A DNA stretch of 64,000 nt from a virus. The stretch is taken from positions 1-64,000 of the IMG/VR virus record IMGVR_UViG_3300025276_002551. One strand, written 5' to 3'. The notes under the pieces were generated by a model. The model searched no databases, was not told the origin of the DNA, and saw only the letters and a list, made by a program, of their open reading frames with translations. Made by a program: the position numbers and the translations under genes. This document shows positions 50,253 to 58,909 of this stretch, piece by piece (position 1 is the stretch's first letter; every line of letters begins with the position of its first letter).

Positions 50253-51749
50253 TTATAAACCCTCTAGGAAATCTTCTGCGGCTTCTGCTTGTTCCAAGGT
50301 AAACTCTGTATCTGCTGTACCTTGAGATTCAACTCCGCCTGCAAATAAACTATCAAATGCACTCTGTGTACTCTTAATAGATTTCATTCCGCTAAAGTGT
50401 GTTAACATAGCTTCGCCTTCATCTAGTAACTGCATAGGCGTTTCGCTCTTAAATAACTTGTTGATAAACTCTGTAACGTAAATTACATCACGTGGTACCC
50501 ACAAGTCAAATTCACTTTGCCCAGGCTTAACTTTATTCCACTCTAAGTGGCTAGGCTGATATCTAGTAGTTGCAATGTCAGCTAGTGTGTTAGCACGTTG
50601 ACATGCTTCAATATGTTGATAAACGTTGTGTGCCATTAGTAAGAAGTATGAGAAACTATCCCAACTTGTCTTACCTTCCTTGCCAAGTTTGTTAAGCATA
50701 CCTGGACCCATATGACACAAGTCACCCATTACCATACGTTCTCCAATTGGACTATTGTATGGGAAAGGAATCTGACTGTGTTGAAAACGTTTGTCGTCTA
50801 CCGCTTGTTCCATTACATAACTGAACTTGTTATTCCTGTGTACATGCTGTGTATATGCTTGACCTTTAGCTGTTGTAATAAACGGACTAGCGGCATCATA
50901 TGTTACCATCATGTTAGGGTTAACAGTTTCACGTAGGTTACGTTGGATAGCTGTAAAAATACAAGACCAATTCAATTTACTTGTACCTAAGTAGTGTACT
51001 AAGTCACGTCCAGGATCAAGCATCTTCTCATCACGCATAACAATAAGTCTACGTAGTGCAAGATGTAATTGCTTCATGTTATAACCAGCCATTGCCCAAC
51101 CTTCAAATGGATAATGCTTAACTGCATCATACCATTGATCAGCTTGCGACTCGTTGTTGCCTTGTAATACGTTAAGGAACTTAGTTTTACCTTGTCTATG
51201 TTTTAGAAAGTAATCATTGTTATGCATTGTATATTCTAAACAGTCAACCCAATCAGTTAATCCTGTTTTAGCATTAAGAGGTGGTGCAGCCGCTAGTGTT
51301 GGAATATCCAATACCATACTGTAATCTGCTGTATGCTCTAACCAGTTTAAGATTTGCGAACGCAAAGCATCATCTGTTTTAAAGTTAGGCCAATCACATT
51401 TGATTACACCAGTAGCAATTTGGAACCCACCACTGTCACCAAGGATAAAAGTCTTTTCCCTGTCACGTTTCTGGATCATTGGTTCCTGTACATCACTCTT
51501 AGCTGTGTCACGAGTAGCATGCCCGGCAGAGTAAAGACCCCATTTATAATTATAGTAGGTTTCTTCCTTAGGCTTTAAAAAGTCAAAGCCATCTATCCCA
51601 TACTCAAACCCATCTGGCATACGCTCTGGTGTTACAAAGTCTGGACGCTTCTGTGCTTGTGCAATGAACTTTGAATAAAAACTACTGATACTCGGAAGGA
51701 ACACACTGTAGTCTTTATTGCTAGTTGTTAAGTCTTTTCTGTTAGGCAT
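50253..51749 (-). CDS. dpdA: Phage DpdA-like 7-deazaguanine DNA transglycosylase
   Basis: A 498-aa protein related to tRNA-guanine transglycosylases. It has GDSGGFQIATGV with catalytic Asp about residue 105, MVLDIPTLAAAPP, WAMAGYN near the middle, and VTYDAASPF carrying the second Asp. Phage DpdA proteins exchange guanine in DNA for a 7-deazaguanine such as preQ0, which blocks host restriction enzymes. The partners folE, queD-like and queE are in the window; queC is not. Confidence 0.82.
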   Translation of the reverse strand: MPNRKDLTTSNKDYSVFLPSISSFYSKFIAQAQKRPDFVTPERMPDGFEYGIDGFDFLKPKEETYYNYKWGLYSAGHATRDTAKSDVQEPMIQKRDREKTFILGDSGGFQIATGVIKCDWPNFKTDDALRSQILNWLEHTADYSMVLDIPTLAAAPPLNAKTGLTDWVDCLEYTMHNNDYFLKHRQGKTKFLNVLQGNNESQADQWYDAVKHYPFEGWAMAGYNMKQLHLALRRLIVMRDEKMLDPGRDLVHYLGTSKLNWSCIFTAIQRNLRETVNPNMMVTYDAASPFITTAKGQAYTQHVHRNNKFSYVMEQAVDDKRFQHSQIPFPYNSPIGERMVMGDLCHMGPGMLNKLGKEGKTSWDSFSYFLLMAHNVYQHIEACQRANTLADIATTRYQPSHLEWNKVKPGQSEFDLWVPRDVIYVTEFINKLFKSETPMQLLDEGEAMLTHFSGMKSIKSTQSAFDSLFAGGVESQGTADTEFTLEQAEAAEDFLEGL

Positions 51750-51764
51750 ACTAATCTCTTCTGG

Positions 51765-52514
51765 TTAAACTGTTAATGCTGGTAGAATGTAATCATACTT
51801 TCCAATTCCAGAATCTACTGAAATCATCAATGCACCTTTTTTACTAATTTGCATTACACATGCACCGCTCATTCCTAATTTAAGAATTGCTAGTACTTGG
51901 TTAAGTGGCCATGCATAGCCTTCTGTAATCTCACCATTCACGTTCATAGCAAATGTTCGCTTACCTGTAAAGCTACCGTCTGCGGCACCAACTGTAATAA
52001 TCAAATTACCATCTACTGTCTTAACAGTAAAGTTAGGTTCAATGCCACCGTAAATACCTGCTACTGCTTGAAGTTCTGCAACCTTAGCTTTAGTAGGTTC
52101 AAACGTTACATCCCACTCTACACCTTTAAACTTTACAGTTTGTAGTGTTTGTTCAATAATCTCTTTAGACATAAAACGATACTGATCAGTATTGCCGTCT
52201 TTGTCTTTAAACATCAAATGATCTGGAACTGATACGCCATTGCGTTCACGTGACACTACGTCTACTGTAGCATCTTCTGCTTGATAGTTTTGTAATGCAC
52301 TTACACCTGCTAAGAACCCAAGGTTCCCAAGTCCAAATTCACCTGTAAACTCTGTAACATTGTTATGCAATTTAGCTTGCAAGATCACTGTGCGATCTGC
52401 ATCCATTGCGTCTAATGTTGTTGATTCGTCTGTGCCTGTTACTTTTACTGAAGTAATAAAGCCTAAACCTGCTGTGTGCTTAACTACGTCTTGCACGATA
52501 TCTCGAGTACTCAT
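51765..52514 (-). CDS. DNA polymerase sliding clamp (T4 gp45-like)
   Basis: A 249-aa clamp with two-domain repeat structure. Recognisable segments are the N-terminal ITSVKVTG..., FGLGNLGFLAGVSALQNY (typical of T4-like gp45) and the C-terminal LMISVDSGIGKYDYILPALTV. It tethers the phage polymerase to DNA and, in T4, also activates late transcription. A perfect TTGACA/TATAAT promoter and GGAGA ribosome site precede it. Confidence 0.87.
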   Translation of the reverse strand: MSTRDIVQDVVKHTAGLGFITSVKVTGTDESTTLDAMDADRTVILQAKLHNNVTEFTGEFGLGNLGFLAGVSALQNYQAEDATVDVVSRERNGVSVPDHLMFKDKDGNTDQYRFMSKEIIEQTLQTVKFKGVEWDVTFEPTKAKVAELQAVAGIYGGIEPNFTVKTVDGNLIITVGAADGSFTGKRTFAMNVNGEITEGYAWPLNQVLAILKLGMSGACVMQISKKGALMISVDSGIGKYDYILPALTV

Positions 52515-52551
52515 TTATGTTATCTCCTATTTAGATGTTGTATTAATATTA

Positions 52552-52580
52552 ATTATATACTAGTATTTAGAGTTTGTCAA
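52552..52580 (-). promoter_or_regulatory. Sigma-70-like early promoter (TTGACA-17-TATAAT)
   Basis: Minus-strand TTGACA (52575-52580) and TATAAT (52552-52557), 17 bp apart, 38 bp before the sliding-clamp gene. The remaining 50 bp to the next stop show only a weak CCATAAATGG palindrome. Confidence 0.8.
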
Positions 52581-52630
52581 GCATAAAGGTCCATTTATGG
52601 CTTTAAAAGTGACATTCTCTGATACTTGTT

Positions 52631-53170
52631 TCATTTTAGTGTTAAGCCCAATTTAATAATTGTTTGCTGTACACACAAAGCCTGAACTTTACAATCTTCG
52701 AGTGCATTATGGGCTGCGAACTTAATTTCCTTACGTGGATCGCTTGGCATAATACCAAACAATGTTCTTGAATCACGTATCTTCCAAAACGGCCAAGGTA
52801 CATGGTGATCATATGATCTATATAGATTCTCTAGAATACATATGTCGAACGCAGGTCCTTGACACCAAATAGTATCAACGCCAACGCACCATGTGTTTAA
52901 CAGTTTTAGTACTTCAAACACTCTTGTGCGATTTCCATCACCAAGTGCTTCATCACGTACATCTTTTGCTTGTTTGCCCCACCATTCAAGGGTGCTTTCA
53001 GATGTTACTCTACCTCTTTCAAGTTGCTCATCAACTTCAAACCTATGGTAAAAAGGTTGTGTAGTTTCACTTACTACATTAGGATCAAACTTAACAGCAC
53101 CAATTGTTAATACTACACAATCAGGTCCTGTAGCTAATGTTTCCAAATCTATCATTGCATGTGTTGTCAT
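52631..53170 (-). CDS. DEDD-type 3'-5' exonuclease
   Basis: A 179-aa protein of the DnaQ-like nuclease fold. It has AMIDLETLATGP with the first acidic pair, a central FDICILENLYRSYD with the next Asp, and AHNALEDCKVQALC with the last His and Asp. It resembles small phage exonucleases related to T4 DexA. The ATG at 53170 overlaps the SWIM gene stop (ATGA), preferable to the ATG 15 nt earlier. Confidence 0.83.
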   Translation of the reverse strand: MTTHAMIDLETLATGPDCVVLTIGAVKFDPNVVSETTQPFYHRFEVDEQLERGRVTSESTLEWWGKQAKDVRDEALGDGNRTRVFEVLKLLNTWCVGVDTIWCQGPAFDICILENLYRSYDHHVPWPFWKIRDSRTLFGIMPSDPRKEIKFAAHNALEDCKVQALCVQQTIIKLGLTLK

Positions 53171-53427
53171 CTTCCAAACTCCCAACAGTATTTAGGTGAA
53201 CGATCATCTAATGCCTGCTCTATTCTTGTTAATACATCTTGACTATGTTTGCACTTGCCTCTAAATGTAAAGCCAGCACACTCACATGTAAACCCTTTTT
53301 CAGTACACTCAACATCATATGTGTCAGTTCCTTTTGAATTGGGTTGCTTCCATATAAGTCCTTCAAACACTGTGCCTTTAGGTTTAAACATGTCAGATGT
53401 TAAATATCTCTTTGATGGTTTAGCCAT
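53167..53427 (-). CDS. SWIM zinc-finger protein
   Basis: An 86-aa protein with CECAGFTFRGKCKH, the CxC...CxH pattern of a SWIM finger, which binds DNA or protein. It is coupled to the exonuclease by an ATGA overlap and may be an accessory subunit for it. Confidence 0.78.
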   Translation of the reverse strand: MAKPSKRYLTSDMFKPKGTVFEGLIWKQPNSKGTDTYDVECTEKGFTCECAGFTFRGKCKHSQDVLTRIEQALDDRSPKYCWEFGR

Positions 53428-53948
53428 TACCAGTTCGCCTCCTGCCAGTTAAACTTGTCATTCATTTTAGCAAGCTCTGTAAACATTGTTTTATCTTGTG
53501 TTTCAATTGCTCCTACTGTGTAATACATTTGAAAAGGTTTAGTCTTACTGTAATGATTATCAATTAACCATTGGCGTATGTTCTTTGTTTGTTCTATGCC
53601 TGCACCAAAGAATATATCTCTGCCTTGTTGCTGTACATGATCGTTATCCCATAACACCTTTGTTATGTTATAGTATACATCTTCAACCCAATGCGTGTCT
53701 GCTACATTCCTTCCCACTGATGCGTATGTTTGTGTATCAGTAAGTACGTACTTGTTAGTGTACAACGACTTCCACATAATAGGATTGTCTACCCAATTAC
53801 TTTGTTGATTAAACCTTTCGCACTGTTGATAAAGTTTATCTTTATAGAAGGCAGTTTGCAAATTATTATAGTGTGACGAATGTGTTTCGTAGTCCTGTGC
53901 TAACTGCTTATCTTCTAGTTTAAGATTAACTAAGGCTGTTATAATCAT
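53427..53948 (-). CDS. Hypothetical phage protein
   Basis: A 173-aa polar protein rich in Gln, Asn, Tyr and Trp; mostly helical. No motif recognised. It resembles structural-assembly proteins only in composition. Sharing one base with the SWIM gene, it belongs to the same transcript. Confidence 0.6.
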   Translation of the reverse strand: MIITALVNLKLEDKQLAQDYETHSSHYNNLQTAFYKDKLYQQCERFNQQSNWVDNPIMWKSLYTNKYVLTDTQTYASVGRNVADTHWVEDVYYNITKVLWDNDHVQQQGRDIFFGAGIEQTKNIRQWLIDNHYSKTKPFQMYYTVGAIETQDKTMFTELAKMNDKFNWQEANW

Positions 53949-54595
53949 ATAGATGCACTCTTAGCTAAGTTGCTGTCTGTTAGTGGAAACCAATCTGATG
54001 TGTTATACTCTGTGCGTCTTGCTGATGCTTTTATTGCTGATGCGTGTAAGTCTTTGGCTGGACTCATTTGGCACATCTCTTCAAAGCTAGCACATTCATA
54101 TTCCCAATACTTAGTTGTCTGAGGAAACTGTGACTTGCCAGTAAAGTTAGGATCAAGTATGCTAGTGTAACTTTCAATAACTATTTGTAAAGAATTACGT
54201 AGATGTTTGTAAGCATCATATGGAATATAAAAGTAGTGATACTTTTCTTGTAATTTGTTGTATGCAACGACACGTAGGTCGCCTGTCTTAGTTTTAACAT
54301 TCTTAATGTCAAAGCTATTAGTCCATTGTTTCCTTTTGGGATTGTTGTTACGAGCATTGCTTACTACAGTTTTAGCGTCTGTGCCATCACTAAAGTCCAT
54401 ACCATTAATGCTTGTAATATCAATACCAGCTACATTAGACATAGCTATTTCTGCTACTCTATCACGCTGTATGATTCCAAGGTCTGTAAGTTTTTTAAGT
54501 GTTTTGAGCTCGCTGTTTGATAATGGCCCTAAGTGTGGTGCCAAGTGTTCTACTAACTTAATGTCGTAAACGATAGCGTTATCTGTAGTAGCCAT
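53945..54595 (-). CDS. Hypothetical phage protein
   Basis: A 216-aa protein starting MATTDNAIVYD, chosen since GGAG lies 6 nt before the ATG at 54595; the ATG at 54607 contains that site. The first 60 residues are helical (LSNSELKTLKKL); the C-terminal part is mixed. No family recognised. First gene after a TTGACA promoter. Confidence 0.6.
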   Translation of the reverse strand: MATTDNAIVYDIKLVEHLAPHLGPLSNSELKTLKKLTDLGIIQRDRVAEIAMSNVAGIDITSINGMDFSDGTDAKTVVSNARNNNPKRKQWTNSFDIKNVKTKTGDLRVVAYNKLQEKYHYFYIPYDAYKHLRNSLQIVIESYTSILDPNFTGKSQFPQTTKYWEYECASFEEMCQMSPAKDLHASAIKASARRTEYNTSDWFPLTDSNLAKSASI

Positions 54596-54641
54596 GTCGT
54601 TCTCCATATGATTCAGTTAAATTATTGTAGTGTTATGTACA

Positions 54642-54670
54642 TAATACACTATAGATGAAGGGTTGTCAAC
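54642..54670 (-). promoter_or_regulatory. Sigma-70-like early promoter (TTGACA-17-TATTAT)
   Basis: Minus-strand TTGACA (54665-54670) and TATTAT (54642-54647), 17 bp apart, before the gene starting at 54595. Confidence 0.72.
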
Positions 54671-54684
54671 CTAATTAAGAGCTT

Positions 54685-55794
54685 TTATTTGAATTGAGAT
54701 GCAAAAGGATCAAACTCTGTGCCGCATTTCATAGCACAAACGCCTAGCTTGCCGTCTTTAATGCTTGCTAGTTTCCAACTGTTTTGTATGTCGTCCATAA
54801 TACCACTTGCAAACACTCCTTCAACGCCGTTAATCTTAGCACTGATTCCATCTTTGCCTCCTGCTCTATCTATGAAGTCCCATATTTGTTCTACTTTATG
54901 ATCTGGATGCCACCATTTATACATGCGACCTGCTGTCCAACAACAAGGCATAATTAATCCCTCTGCTGTAACAAACATACTTCTGCTCTTACTGTTAAGG
55001 TCTGCAACTTTACATTTTATAGTAGCTGTGTTGTAATAGTCCATCATACTTCCGTATGTCTTTTCTATCTCTGCTTGCTTTAGTAGTGCTGTGTTTTGAT
55101 ACTCAGCTTTCTTAGGTTTAGCTAGCTTAATTGTTTCGGATACATTCTTTCCTTTACGATTGCTTGCTTGATGTGAATCTTTCTTCTCACTGTTTGCATT
55201 AATAAAGCGTCCAGTCTTCTTCTTCATAAAGCGTTCACAGCCCCATTCCTTGGCTAACTGCTCTGCACGTTCTACATCACATTCACTGTGTTCAAATATC
55301 AAGTAGTCCCAACGAGCTCTGCCACCTGCGGCAATGAATGCTTTCATGTTGCGTTCTACTAGTTTCCACTTTACGTTTTGTCTATACAAATGATTTGTAT
55401 GTTCCAAACCATCTACACTAAAGATAACACAACCATTACGGCCAATTACTCTAGCTAGTTCTCCCCACCACTCTGCACTTTGCATGCCTGCGTTAGTGTT
55501 CATGCTTAACCACATGTTCGGGTTGCAATCTCTAAACCATTGCATAACTTCTAATGTATCTCTGGCACTGATTGGATCACCTAAGTTACCACACATATAC
55601 ATTGTGTGTAACTGTGCTATAAAATCGTGTGGGAATATATCAATACAATCACTTAGTGTAAGTTCTTTCTCATCACCTCTGATGTGCTGGTTAACTGCTC
55701 CACCATTCTCATTACGATCACACATAGGGCAAGCCGCATTACAACGCTGTGTAATTTCCAAGTGTACTTCGTTGATGTCTGTATACTTATACAT
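54685..55794 (-). CDS. Radical SAM/SPASM-type protein
   Basis: A 369-aa protein with CNAACPMC at residues 18-25 and CGNLGDP in place of GGEP. The C-terminal cysteines are IKCKVAD, LIMPCCW and GVCAMKCG, as in SPASM auxiliary-cluster domains. It is closely related to 10783-11829 and 60353-61510. A conserved hypothetical gene with a sulfotransferase-like opening lies next to it, as at 39229. Confidence 0.87.
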   Translation of the reverse strand: MYKYTDINEVHLEITQRCNAACPMCDRNENGGAVNQHIRGDEKELTLSDCIDIFPHDFIAQLHTMYMCGNLGDPISARDTLEVMQWFRDCNPNMWLSMNTNAGMQSAEWWGELARVIGRNGCVIFSVDGLEHTNHLYRQNVKWKLVERNMKAFIAAGGRARWDYLIFEHSECDVERAEQLAKEWGCERFMKKKTGRFINANSEKKDSHQASNRKGKNVSETIKLAKPKKAEYQNTALLKQAEIEKTYGSMMDYYNTATIKCKVADLNSKSRSMFVTAEGLIMPCCWTAGRMYKWWHPDHKVEQIWDFIDRAGGKDGISAKINGVEGVFASGIMDDIQNSWKLASIKDGKLGVCAMKCGTEFDPFASQFK

Positions 55795-55800
55795 TGTATA

Positions 55801-56448
55801 TTATTTTACTTCCTCTGCATTTATCTGCTTCATGTAATTATAAACTATTTCATTCCAATTGTCAAGCCTGGGTGCTTTAATATACTGTAGCAACTTAGTG
55901 TATTCTTCTTCGTCACCGTCTAATATCTTTTGTATTCTACAATCGTATCTTGGTAACTGTGTATTCCCATCCCATCTGCTCACGTTGTTTTTTATATATA
56001 AGTCTCTGTTTAAAGCGTTGTGTCCTTTACACATTCTATCAACTAGAAACTTGTCTTCTGCTTTCCAGACAATGCTAATAGGTTTAAGTGTGTTGTGTTC
56101 GTTGCTTACTATATACTTATCAAAAAAACAAAGCTCATGGAATAGTGCTGGGCCTGAAACTCGATCATATTCAATTGGTAAGTCCCAATCAATAGTATTC
56201 CTATACTGTATACTATTGTTAACTAATTCTGTTGTCTCTGCGTGAGTACGATGACTACGCAATGCTTTTAATGCTATCTGGTGATGTATTGTTGTACTGC
56301 TTAACATTTCTTTTACTTTGATAGCAGGAGTTGGCAGGTGACTAACTGGTGTTGGTGCCTCACTAAATCCAAAGTGTATGTTAATAAAATGTGCTAGGAA
56401 GTTCCCACACGTAAAACTATCAAAGTATATTGGATATACTGTAGACAT
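55801..56448 (-). CDS. Hypothetical protein, possibly sulfotransferase-like
   Basis: A 215-aa protein opening with VYPIYFDSFTCGNFLAHFIN, similar in layout to the protein at 39229-39975. The rest contains charged helices. No canonical P-loop. It lies immediately upstream of a radical SAM/SPASM gene in the same transcript. Function unknown. Confidence 0.52.
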   Translation of the reverse strand: MSTVYPIYFDSFTCGNFLAHFINIHFGFSEAPTPVSHLPTPAIKVKEMLSSTTIHHQIALKALRSHRTHAETTELVNNSIQYRNTIDWDLPIEYDRVSGPALFHELCFFDKYIVSNEHNTLKPISIVWKAEDKFLVDRMCKGHNALNRDLYIKNNVSRWDGNTQLPRYDCRIQKILDGDEEEYTKLLQYIKAPRLDNWNEIVYNYMKQINAEEVK

Positions 56449-56801
56449 TAATAAACTCCGTCAAATATAAAATAATCTATTACAAAGGTAGCTTCTGCTC
56501 CTATGAATACTGCAAGATAATAGTTGTCTAGCTTTTGCCATAGCCAGTAAATAAATGCCCATGCTAGTCCTACTCGTAATGTGTACAATACGTTTGCTTG
56601 TACAATTTCCATTGTTTCGGGTAATGCTTGTGCTTCAAAGAAGTATGCAAATATTCCACCATCATACAAGAAGCTTAACTGTGCCGCAATGATTACTGCA
56701 AACGAGTACGGCATGTACTTGTGAAAGAACTTAACAATATGTGCTGTAATTAAAAGTCTGTAACTTACATATACAATGTTAGTTATTAAAAGCTCTACCA
56801 C
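56448..56801 (-). CDS. Integral membrane protein
   Basis: A 117-aa protein with three to four hydrophobic segments (about residues 5-25, 33-47, 70-88 and 93-112). It shares single bases with both flanking genes. The size fits a small phage membrane protein such as a holin, but nothing specific supports that role. Confidence 0.65.
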   Translation of the reverse strand: MVELLITNIVYVSYRLLITAHIVKFFHKYMPYSFAVIIAAQLSFLYDGGIFAYFFEAQALPETMEIVQANVLYTLRVGLAWAFIYWLWQKLDNYYLAVFIGAEATFVIDYFIFDGVY

Positions 56802-57127
56802 TAATGATTACGCTTTCCATCAAAGACACATACAAAGTTTAAGCCATGTGGTCCACAACTTACTCTGTGATGTACTCCATCTTCAATTAACATAACATCT
56901 CCTGCTTGTACAAAATATTCAGCATCATCTAAGTACATTGTACCTGCACCATGAATAAAGTAATACACTTCTTCCTGTCCAGGATGTGCGTGTCCATTTG
57001 TACTCATGTATGGTTTTAATTCAGTTGAACTTACAACTAAATTGTTTAGTAGTGTATTGTCTTTGAGTCGATAAGTGTCGTTATCTTTCACAACCTCTCC
57101 ACCGATATCATCTATTTTAAGTAACAT
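56801..57127 (-). CDS. Cupin-domain protein
   Basis: A 108-aa single cupin. Motif 1 is GHAHPGQEEVYYFIHGAG (His/His/Glu metal ligands) and motif 2 is GDVMLIEDGVHHRV with the last His. Such small cupins are sugar isomerases, dioxygenases or metal sensors; it cannot be narrowed from sequence. Confidence 0.78.
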   Translation of the reverse strand: MLLKIDDIGGEVVKDNDTYRLKDNTLLNNLVVSSTELKPYMSTNGHAHPGQEEVYYFIHGAGTMYLDDAEYFVQAGDVMLIEDGVHHRVSCGPHGLNFVCVFDGKRNH

Positions 57128-57135
57128 GTTGTCTC

Positions 57136-57399
57136 CTAATTATCTATGATTAATTTAACATCAACACCGGGTCCTACCTCACTTGGCATTCCACCTTGCT
57201 CCATAACATAGTGCGTAATCACAGCCTTGTACCATAAATGACTATTGTGGTGGGCTTTCTTATTAAACTTATGTATGCTGTTGTTGTCTGCTGGCATTGT
57301 ACTGATCGCTCTAGCACATTCCGTTTGTAATTCTCTTATTGTTAACGTATCTAGATACAAATCAAATGCATCCATTGTCATTTCTACTTCTTCATCCAT
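57136..57399 (-). CDS. Small hypothetical protein
   Basis: An 87-aa acidic protein with a helical first half (DLYLDTLTIRELQTECARAI) and a His/Lys-rich middle. No domain recognised. Several in-frame ATGs near the start leave the true N-terminus uncertain. It overlaps the next gene upstream in position by 8 nt. Confidence 0.58.
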   Translation of the reverse strand: MDEEVEMTMDAFDLYLDTLTIRELQTECARAISTMPADNNSIHKFNKKAHHNSHLWYKAVITHYVMEQGGMPSEVGPGVDVKLIIDN

Positions 57400-57634
57400 T
57401 GTCTATTCCTCTTAACTTAACTAACATTGCTAACTCCTCTGAGCGGAACTTCATAGTAATTACTTGCCGTCCATCATATCTATAATCTACTGACGACAGT
57501 TCGTAGTCATCTAAATACACTAAGCCTTCTTCAGTTAGTTTACCAGATATGTGTGCTATTGCATCAAAGGTAGCAAACGTATTAGCTTTTGGGCTATACT
57601 CGTCTGTAAAATATGCTATGGTTGCTTTGGTCAT
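57392..57634 (-). CDS. Small protein, tandem paralog A
   Basis: An 80-aa acidic protein. It is similar to the next gene: both have a Tyr/Phe-rich strand near the start, a GLVY/GLMYGVD block, and a shared end, ITMKFRSEELAMLVKLRG versus IKFGFKDKHEAMLLKLAG. The pair arose by tandem duplication. Function unknown. Confidence 0.62.
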   Translation of the reverse strand: MTKATIAYFTDEYSPKANTFATFDAIAHISGKLTEEGLVYLDDYELSSVDYRYDGRQVITMKFRSEELAMLVKLRGIDNG

Positions 57635-57635
57635 G

Positions 57636-57884
57636 CTAATGTAGTTTAGTTACTCCTGCTAGTTTAAGTAGCATTGCTTCGTGTTTGTCCTTAAAGCCAA
57701 ACTTGATTATATGCTCTGAGTCTACTGTATAACTCTCATGAAACCAAAAGTCTACTCCATACATTAATCCTGTTGCTCCTATTTCAGATGATATCTTACA
57801 ACACGCATCTGTATCATTGTGTTCACTGTATTCTTCTAAGAAGAAGTCTATATATACTACATCACCAAATTTGTTTAACGACAT
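57636..57884 (-). CDS. Small protein, tandem paralog B
   Basis: An 82-aa acidic protein, paralog of 57392-57634, with a conserved C-terminal E-A-M-L-x-K-L-x-G motif. Its start shares a base with the methyltransferase stop. Function unknown. Confidence 0.62.
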   Translation of the reverse strand: MSLNKFGDVVYIDFFLEEYSEHNDTDACCKISSEIGATGLMYGVDFWFHESYTVDSEHIIKFGFKDKHEAMLLKLAGVTKLH

Positions 57885-58909
57885 TACTTTATTCCAATCA
57901 ACATAAATCTATTATATAAGTGTGTATCGAGTTCGCCTTCATACATAATACTCTGCATTGGATATTTTGCTTTAGCGGCTTCCAAGTCCTTACAACAATT
58001 GCTGTGTTGTGGATTTGAGAAGTAATCGTTTGTTTGTATTGCGACAAATGTTCCTGCTGGTAAATTCTCATACCATGCATTAGTCATATGTTCACAGCTA
58101 GTATTGATAACAATATTCATTTCATCAATGCGTTTGTAACCCCAACTGTTAGCATCTGCTTCGTCCCATAAGTCTTTCTCACTTGCATAGTACTTGCCTG
58201 AAGCCATATGATCATCAATCATATTAATCTTCTTAGCTTGGTCTAACTGCAATAATGTTTGTGTATTGTCTGTGCCCCATCTAATTTTATCGCAATCAAC
58301 TTTCATTGGTAGGAACCTGCCTTGCTTAACTTCTTTAGGGTACAATCGTTTGCTAGGTACTATTACTTTCTCATCAATGTCTAAGCTATATATTCTCTTA
58401 ACATCAAATTGACTAAACAACATGTGTCCTAAGAAGTTATACCAGCCACCGTAAAATACTACGTTACCTAACGGCCCATCAATTAGCTGAGCTAATTCAC
58501 TTATCATCCATACCTTTGATCTAACTTGTCCTCTGCTTAGAAAGTCATTCATGTTAGGCATTTCTGCAGCCTTATCGCCTGTTGCCCAAAAGTTAATAAA
58601 CTGACAAATGTTTACAAGGAATGGATCTTCTTCCATATACTTTCTAAACAGTGTAGCAATTAGCTGTGGCTTTATCTCAACATCTTCTAGCTTCTCATGT
58701 AGTAAGATATTCATCCATGCTTTTACATGGGTAGGACTACTGTTTGACATCTGACATAGTTCAATCATTACATCACGCTTACGAAACCAATTGTCATGAT
58801 ACAATGCTTTGTGTATATTATCCCACTTGTCATCTTGTCCTGTAAATTGAAAGTATTCACTTAGTCCGTTCATCCAATGATATTGTTCTTGGAACTCAGA
58901 TAGCTTCAT
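57884..58909 (-). CDS. Class I methyltransferase-like protein
   Basis: A 341-aa protein with an N-terminal helical domain (1-150), then NVVFYGGWYNFLGHMLF and RIYSLDIDEKV, which match the SAM-binding loop and following acidic strand of class I methyltransferases. INMIDDHMASGKYY comes later. Similar proteins of unknown target are common in T4-like marine phages (from memory). Confidence 0.68.
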   Translation of the reverse strand: MKLSEFQEQYHWMNGLSEYFQFTGQDDKWDNIHKALYHDNWFRKRDVMIELCQMSNSSPTHVKAWMNILLHEKLEDVEIKPQLIATLFRKYMEEDPFLVNICQFINFWATGDKAAEMPNMNDFLSRGQVRSKVWMISELAQLIDGPLGNVVFYGGWYNFLGHMLFSQFDVKRIYSLDIDEKVIVPSKRLYPKEVKQGRFLPMKVDCDKIRWGTDNTQTLLQLDQAKKINMIDDHMASGKYYASEKDLWDEADANSWGYKRIDEMNIVINTSCEHMTNAWYENLPAGTFVAIQTNDYFSNPQHSNCCKDLEAAKAKYPMQSIMYEGELDTHLYNRFMLIGIK

